Shown: positions 14,844 to 18,724 of the stretch, one piece after another
Layout of the letters: every line of letters begins with the position of its first letter
How positions within the stretch are numbered: the stretch's first letter is position 1
NCBI RefSeq assembly: GCF_003243465.1
Contig: NZ_QFQZ01000085.1
Coordinates: 1-18,724 of the forward strand
Origin: Caulobacter segnis
GTDB taxonomy: Bacteria; Pseudomonadota; Alphaproteobacteria; Caulobacterales; Caulobacteraceae
DNA: 18,724 nt
Direction of reading: 5' to 3'
Translations under genes and position numbers: made by a program
Notes under the pieces: generated by a model
The model's database searches: none
Seen by the model: only the letters and a program-made list of their open reading frames with translations
What the model was told of the DNA's origin: nothing

Positions 14844-17135
14844 TCAGTAGCGATAGGTGAGTTCGACGCCGTAGGTGCGCGGCGTGTTGTAGTTCTTGTC
14901 GATCAGCCCGAGGGAAGACAGGTTGTTGCCCTGCACCTCATAGAGCTTGTCGGTCAGGTTCTTGCCCCATACCGCCAGCTCCCAATGGTCGTCGGGGCGG
15001 GCGACCGTGGCGCGGGCGTTGAACAGCCAGTACGAGTCCGCCGCGATCAGCGGATCATTGGCCGCCTCCTTGAACACCGCGCCGGCGTAGTGGGCCTCGC
15101 CCTGCAGGGCGGCGGTCAGGCCGTTGAACAGGGCCCACTCGTAGCGGGCAGAGCCGTTGAAGGTGACTTTGGGCGCGTTGGGCAGGCGGTTGCCGGCGGG
15201 GATGGTTCCGGCGGCGGTCGAGAACGACGACAGTTTGGTGTGCAGCAGGCCAAGACCGGCGTTCAGGGTCAGGCCCGTGAGTGGCCGCCAGCTGGCGTCG
15301 AATTCCGCGCCGTAGGCCTTGGCGCTGTCGACATTGCCGACCTTCTGCACCGACAGGCTGGTGGCCGGATCGGTGTAGCGCACGAAGGTCTGGGGATCTG
15401 AATAGTCATAGTAGAACAGCGCGCCGTTCAGGGTCAGGCCGCTGGCCGGCTGGGTCTTCGCGCCCAGCTCGTAAGCGGTCAGGGTCTCGGGGCGATAGGG
15501 CAGCAGCTGGGCGTTGTTGTTGGAGAAGCCGCTGAAGAAGCCGCCGCTCTTCACCCCGCGCGCCGCCGAGCCGTAGACCATCGTCCGCGGATCGATCCGC
15601 CAGTTCAGTCCCAGCTTCCAGGTGACGTTGTGGTCGTGGATCTTGTCGTCGATGAAGGTGTTGCTGACCCCGACCAGCGGCGAAGGGGTGATGAACCGGG
15701 TGCCGCCGGCATAGTGGCGCTCCTCGCCGGTGTAGCGAACGCCGGTGATCAGGTCCAAGTCGTCACGCAGATGCCACGTGCCGTTGGCGTAGAGCGCGGC
15801 CGACCGGGTGGTCTGGTTGTAGGTCGTCTTGCCCGAACCGCTGGCCGCGCCGAACAGCACCAGCGGCCACTGGTCGCTGAGATTGGTGTTGTCGCCTAGC
15901 ACGTGGTCCCACGACACGAAGGCGCCGCCTAGCAGGTCGACCACGGCGGTGTCCTTGCCGACTCGGAACTCCTGGGTGAACTGGCGGACGGCCTCGTTCT
16001 CCAGATAGTCGAACTGCTGGCGCGGCGTGGCGTCGACGTCGATGTGATAGAAGCGGGCGAAGTTGATGTAGCCGGTGACCGAGGTCAGGTCGAAGCCGCC
16101 CAAGTCGTACTGGATCAGCGAGGTGGCGTTGATCTGGTCGACCGAATAGGGGAACGCCCCGGCCCAGTCGCCGCGATAGGGGCTCTTGTGGATGTTGCGA
16201 TAGCCAAAGGCGTCGGCGCATTGGCTGTTGTCGACATGGCCGGCCAGCACCGGGGCGCAGGGCGCGAACGGCGCGCCCGGCGTGAAGGCGCCGAAGTGCT
16301 GCGGGACGCCGATCTCCGAGCGCGAACGCTGGCCCTCGACCTTCAGGTTGATCGACAGGGCCTGGATGGGCTGCAAGGCCAGCTGGACCCGGCCCAGCCA
16401 GACATCGCGCGAGCCGATATCGCGCTCGCCGGGCGTTCCGTCTTCCTGCAGCGTGCTGGTCCAATAGCCGCGCGCCTGCTGGATGGTCTTGGCGCTGAGC
16501 CGCAGCTGGGCGGTGTCCGACAGCGGGAGATTGATCATCCCCTCGGCGTCGAAGGCCCGATAGGCGCCGTAGCCGACCTTGGCCAGGGCGGCGAAATCCT
16601 TCTCCGGCTTGGCCGAGATGATGTTCAGGGCCCCGGCCGTGGTGTTGCGGCCATAGAGCGTGCCTTGCGGACCCTTCAGGGCCTCGATGCGGGCCAAGTC
16701 CAGAAAGTCGCCGCTCATCAGGCCGGGCGAGCTGAGCGGGACCTCGTCGATATAGACGCCGGCGGCCGGACTGCTGGTGGTCGAAAAATCATCCAGGCCG
16801 ATGCCACGCATGGTCACGGTGGGCAGGGCGCCTGGCACGGTCTCCTTGATGTCGACATTGGGGGCGTAAGACGACAGGTCGGTCAGGCCGGCCACCCGCG
16901 AGGCGCGCAGGCTCTGGGCCGACAGGGCGGTGATCGTCGCGCCGACGGTCTGCAGGCGCTCCTCGCGCTTGAAGGCGGTGACGACAACTTCATCGACCAC
17001 GGCCTGGGTCGCGGCATGGGTCGCGGCATGGGCGGGATCGTCCTCCGCCCGGGCTCCGCCGGCCGCGATCAGCGCCAGGATCGAGGCGCCGACAACCAAA
17101 TCCATGGGCCGACGGCCCTCGCGAGCTATCCGCAT
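14844..17135 (-). CDS. TonB-dependent outer-membrane receptor
   Basis: 763 residues from the ATG at 17135, chosen because GGGGAGGA lies six bases upstream and a signal peptide (residues 1-30, cut after ARA) follows at once. The frame stays open further upstream, but that part has no signal peptide. A TonB-box-like segment (VDEVVVTA, about 47-54) leads into the plug domain (about 62-175, with GPQGTLYGRN at 155-164). The remainder is an amphipathic 22-strand barrel ending in the aromatic residue needed for outer-membrane insertion (ELTYRY). It resembles the many Caulobacterales/sphingomonad receptors that take up plant or xenobiotic compounds rather than a defined siderophore class. Its position first in an operon with hydrolase and SDR genes supports import of their substrate. 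Confidence 0.9.
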   Translation of the reverse strand: MRIAREGRRPMDLVVGASILALIAAGGARAEDDPAHAATHAATQAVVDEVVVTAFKREERLQTVGATITALSAQSLRASRVAGLTDLSSYAPNVDIKETVPGALPTVTMRGIGLDDFSTTSSPAAGVYIDEVPLSSPGLMSGDFLDLARIEALKGPQGTLYGRNTTAGALNIISAKPEKDFAALAKVGYGAYRAFDAEGMINLPLSDTAQLRLSAKTIQQARGYWTSTLQEDGTPGERDIGSRDVWLGRVQLALQPIQALSINLKVEGQRSRSEIGVPQHFGAFTPGAPFAPCAPVLAGHVDNSQCADAFGYRNIHKSPYRGDWAGAFPYSVDQINATSLIQYDLGGFDLTSVTGYINFARFYHIDVDATPRQQFDYLENEAVRQFTQEFRVGKDTAVVDLLGGAFVSWDHVLGDNTNLSDQWPLVLFGAASGSGKTTYNQTTRSAALYANGTWHLRDDLDLITGVRYTGEERHYAGGTRFITPSPLVGVSNTFIDDKIHDHNVTWKLGLNWRIDPRTMVYGSAARGVKSGGFFSGFSNNNAQLLPYRPETLTAYELGAKTQPASGLTLNGALFYYDYSDPQTFVRYTDPATSLSVQKVGNVDSAKAYGAEFDASWRPLTGLTLNAGLGLLHTKLSSFSTAAGTIPAGNRLPNAPKVTFNGSARYEWALFNGLTAALQGEAHYAGAVFKEAANDPLIAADSYWLFNARATVARPDDHWELAVWGKNLTDKLYEVQGNNLSSLGLIDKNYNTPRTYGVELTYRY
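17005..17028 (-). repeat. 12-base tandem duplication in the receptor N-terminus
   Basis: TGGGTCGCGGCA occurs twice in a row (17005-17016 and 17017-17028). It encodes the repeated HAAT-HAAT in the linker after the signal peptide, so it adds residues without breaking the frame. Confidence 0.6.
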
Positions 17136-17141
17136 GCGTAG

Positions 17142-17149
17142 TCCTCCCC
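17142..17149 (-). promoter_or_regulatory. Shine-Dalgarno deciding the receptor start
   Basis: GGGGAGGA on the minus strand, six bases before the ATG at 17135. It separates the true receptor start from the longer open frame that runs through the divergent promoter region. Confidence 0.65.
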
Positions 17150-17211
17150 GTGTCTGTTTTTGTTCGATACGACGATGTCGTTCGCTCTGACACTTGAGTA
17201 TGACGCGCCGG

Positions 17212-17250
17212 ACATACCCATCTGTCAATTGATTTATCGATGCGGTATGT
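17212..17250. promoter_or_regulatory. Candidate operator between receptor operon and tandem TetR gene
   Basis: ACATACC (17212-17218) and GGTATGT (17244-17250) are perfect inverted arms 25 bases apart in the 141-base divergent gap. ACGAC-GAT-GTCGT (17169-17181) is another small palindrome. TTGACA on the minus strand (17223-17228) could be a -35 element of the receptor promoter, but I see no clear -10. Two separated half-sites would suit a regulator with two DNA-binding domains; that is inference. Confidence 0.35.
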
Positions 17251-17276
17251 TCACCTCCAATGCAGGTGAAGCCCCA

Positions 17277-18506
17277 ATGAGATCCCTGGCGGGCGAGGCT
17301 CGCGCGGCGCGGCACGTGGCGGTGCTCGACGAGGCGGCGGTGGAGTTCAACCGCGTCGGCGTGGCCGGGGCGAGCCTGTCGGCGATCGCCAGGCGGGTCG
17401 GCCTGACCCGCGCCGCGCTCTACAACTACTCCGCCGATCGCCAGGACCTGGCGCATCAGTGCTACCTGCGCGCCTGCGAGCTGACCCAGGCCGACCTGAC
17501 ACGCGCCCACGCCAGCGGTGGCCGAGGGCTGGACAGGGTCGGCGCCTTCATGCGGCTGGCCCTGGAGTTCGACCATCCGCCGGTCGCTGTGCTCAGCGAG
17601 ACGGCCTCCCTGCCCGAGGGACCGCGCGAGGTGGTGCGCGTCGCCCGGCAGCGGAATGTCGAGAGCCTGAAGGCGCTGATCGGGCAGGGGCTGGAGGACG
17701 GCTCGATCCGGTCGTGCGACGTCGACCTAGCCTGCCAGTCGATCTTCGGGCTGCTGTCCTGGGCGCCGCTGGGGAGGACCTGGACCGACAATGGCGACGA
17801 GACCTTCGCCATCCGCATGGCCGCGGCCATCCCGCCGCTGGTACTCGACGGCGTGGCGGCAGAGGGCGCGACTATCCCGCCCGTGCGCCGCCGGCTGGCC
17901 GAAGTGATCGTCCCGCCGGCGCGGGACGACAAGGAAGAGCGCCTGGAAAGCCTGGCCCGCGCCGGCTCGAGGCTGTTCAACCGCCGGGGCGTGGAGGGCG
18001 TGTCGCTGGACGACGTCGCCGCCGAGGTCGGGGCGACCAAGGGCCTCGTCTACCATCACTTCGACAGTAAGCCGGCCTTCGTCGCCTACTGCTACGAGCG
18101 CGCTTTCGACATCTACGACCGCATCATGGATGTGGCCGAGACTGGTGAGACCGGCCTGGAGTGCTCGCTGCTGGCGCTTGAGCTCAATGTCGAGGCCCAG
18201 CTGGACGACCTGCATCCGATGTCGCTGACCACGGGGTTCGAGATCTTCGCCCCGACGGTGCGGCGGGCGTTCACCGAGCGGACCACGATGCTGGCCTCTC
18301 GCTCTGTCGAGCTGGCTCGGCGGGGCGTCAAGGACGGCACCTTGCGCCCCTTCGACCTGGAGCCCGTCGCCCTGGCTTCGGCCGGGACGTTCAGCCACCT
18401 CCCCAAGTGGTTGCCGCCTGGCGACAACCGGGGATCAACTCAGATCGCGGGCGAGGTCACGCGCCTGTTCCTTATGGGCCTCCGCGCGCGTCCTTCGGCT
18501 CTCTAG
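17277..18506 (+). CDS. Tandem TetR/AcrR-family regulator (two TetR units in one chain)
   Basis: 409 residues from the ATG at 17277, preceded by AGGTGA at a good distance; upstream in-frame ATGs at 17160 and 17247 lack such a site. It has two TetR DNA-binding regions: residues about 10-55 (LSAIARRVGLTRAALYNY) and about 222-265 (VSLDDVAAEVGATKGLVYHHF). Each is followed by a helical ligand-binding-like region of 150 residues. A usual TetR protein is about 200 residues and dimerises, so this chain resembles a covalent dimer of two diverged copies. It is divergent from the receptor operon and likely controls it and itself. The first helix-turn-helix ends in NYSA rather than the common YHHF/YYHF, so the halves may differ in function. 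Confidence 0.88.
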   Translation: MRSLAGEARAARHVAVLDEAAVEFNRVGVAGASLSAIARRVGLTRAALYNYSADRQDLAHQCYLRACELTQADLTRAHASGGRGLDRVGAFMRLALEFDHPPVAVLSETASLPEGPREVVRVARQRNVESLKALIGQGLEDGSIRSCDVDLACQSIFGLLSWAPLGRTWTDNGDETFAIRMAAAIPPLVLDGVAAEGATIPPVRRRLAEVIVPPARDDKEERLESLARAGSRLFNRRGVEGVSLDDVAAEVGATKGLVYHHFDSKPAFVAYCYERAFDIYDRIMDVAETGETGLECSLLALELNVEAQLDDLHPMSLTTGFEIFAPTVRRAFTERTTMLASRSVELARRGVKDGTLRPFDLEPVALASAGTFSHLPKWLPPGDNRGSTQIAGEVTRLFLMGLRARPSAL

Positions 18507-18521
18507 CGTCCGTGATGCGCA

Positions 18522-18561
18522 ACGTCAGGTTCTAACGCGGCGCCGCCGCCGAACCTTACGT
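18522..18561 (+). terminator. Stem-loop downstream of the TetR gene
   Basis: ACGTCAGGTTC (18522-18532) pairs with GAACCTTACGT (18551-18561) with one mismatch and an 18-base GC-rich loop, 15 bases after the stop codon. GGGCGA/TCGCCC arms follow at 18579-18592. There is no T tract, so it may be a Rho-dependent 3' end, a processing site or an intergenic repeat. Confidence 0.4.
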
Positions 18562-18652
18562 CGCTCACCGCCGAGAAGGGGCGATCTCGCCCATGCGCCT
18601 GTCGGGCTGAATGTCCGGGTGCTGGAGGCATGCCAATGTCTGCTAATGTTGA

Positions 18653-18717
18653 GGGTTTCGGATGCTGGCCCGTGCACGGGGTCTGCGGCCGGCGCTGAGG
18701 GCCGGCTTCCGAAAGCC
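18653..18717. repeat. Imperfect 19-base inverted repeat at the window end
   Basis: The arms at 18653-18671 and 18699-18717 match at 16 of 19 positions as complements, with GTTTCGGA/TCCGAAAG at the base and GGCCC/GGGCC at the top and a 27-base loop. It lies in the 218-base gene-free stretch after the TetR gene. It could be the terminator of a gene beyond the window or a palindromic repeat. Confidence 0.5.
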
Positions 18718-18724
18718 TTCAGGG

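Noticed and set aside
17136..17576. N-terminal extension of the TonB receptor frame up to 17576
   Set aside because: It overlaps the TetR gene antisense and lacks a signal peptide. A strong ribosome binding site and signal sequence mark the start at 17135.

Overview
The window looks like chromosomal DNA of a GC-rich alphaproteobacterium, probably Caulobacter or Phenylobacterium-like. The reasons are the high GC, the GTG and TTG starts, a TonB-dependent receptor of the type common in Caulobacterales and sphingomonads, and a long TetR-family regulator beside it. The genus is an inference. No rRNA, complete tRNA, CRISPR array, integrase or complete insertion sequence was seen.

Positions 1-12000 form a defence island. 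Left (1-3393): the end of an SMC/Rad50-like ABC ATPase with a four-cysteine zinc insertion, overlapping by 19 bases a 637-residue protein with a C-terminal PD-(D/E)XK nuclease site. The first gene is cut by the window edge, so the system may be larger; I cannot match it to a named system. About 0.9 kb without a confident gene follows, holding a long hairpin. Centre (4310-9264): a tightly packed type III CBASS operon. It runs leader ORF, cap6 (TRIP13-like AAA+), a small HORMA-partner protein (cap8-like), cap7 (HORMA), CD-NTase, cap4 (DUF4297-type nuclease plus SAVED), and a 176-residue HEPN-like protein that I do not know as a standard CBASS part. The first four junctions overlap (ATGA, ATGA, GTGA, TGATG). 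Right (9641-12004, opposite strand): a single large protein with an N-terminal TIR/SEFIR-like domain and a P-loop ATPase of the Sll1717-like type.

Expected working of the CBASS operon, from family knowledge: an infection signal makes the HORMA protein adopt its closed form and activate the nucleotidyltransferase. The cyclic oligonucleotide product binds the SAVED domain of Cap4 and switches on DNA cleavage. Cap6 pulls HORMA back open and keeps the system off. The role of the HEPN-like protein is open.

Positions 12267-12640 hold a broken DJ-1/PfpI-family gene at the edge of the island. Beyond it is a chromosomal metabolic cluster on the minus strand, transcribed from about 17140 down to 12905: TonB-dependent receptor, beta-lactamase-fold serine hydrolase and short-chain dehydrogenase. 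Divergent from it is an unusual regulator with two TetR domains in one chain. This looks like uptake of a substrate, ester or amide cleavage, and oxidation or reduction, controlled by the divergent regulator; the substrate cannot be read from the sequence. The last 218 bases carry stem-loops and no gene.
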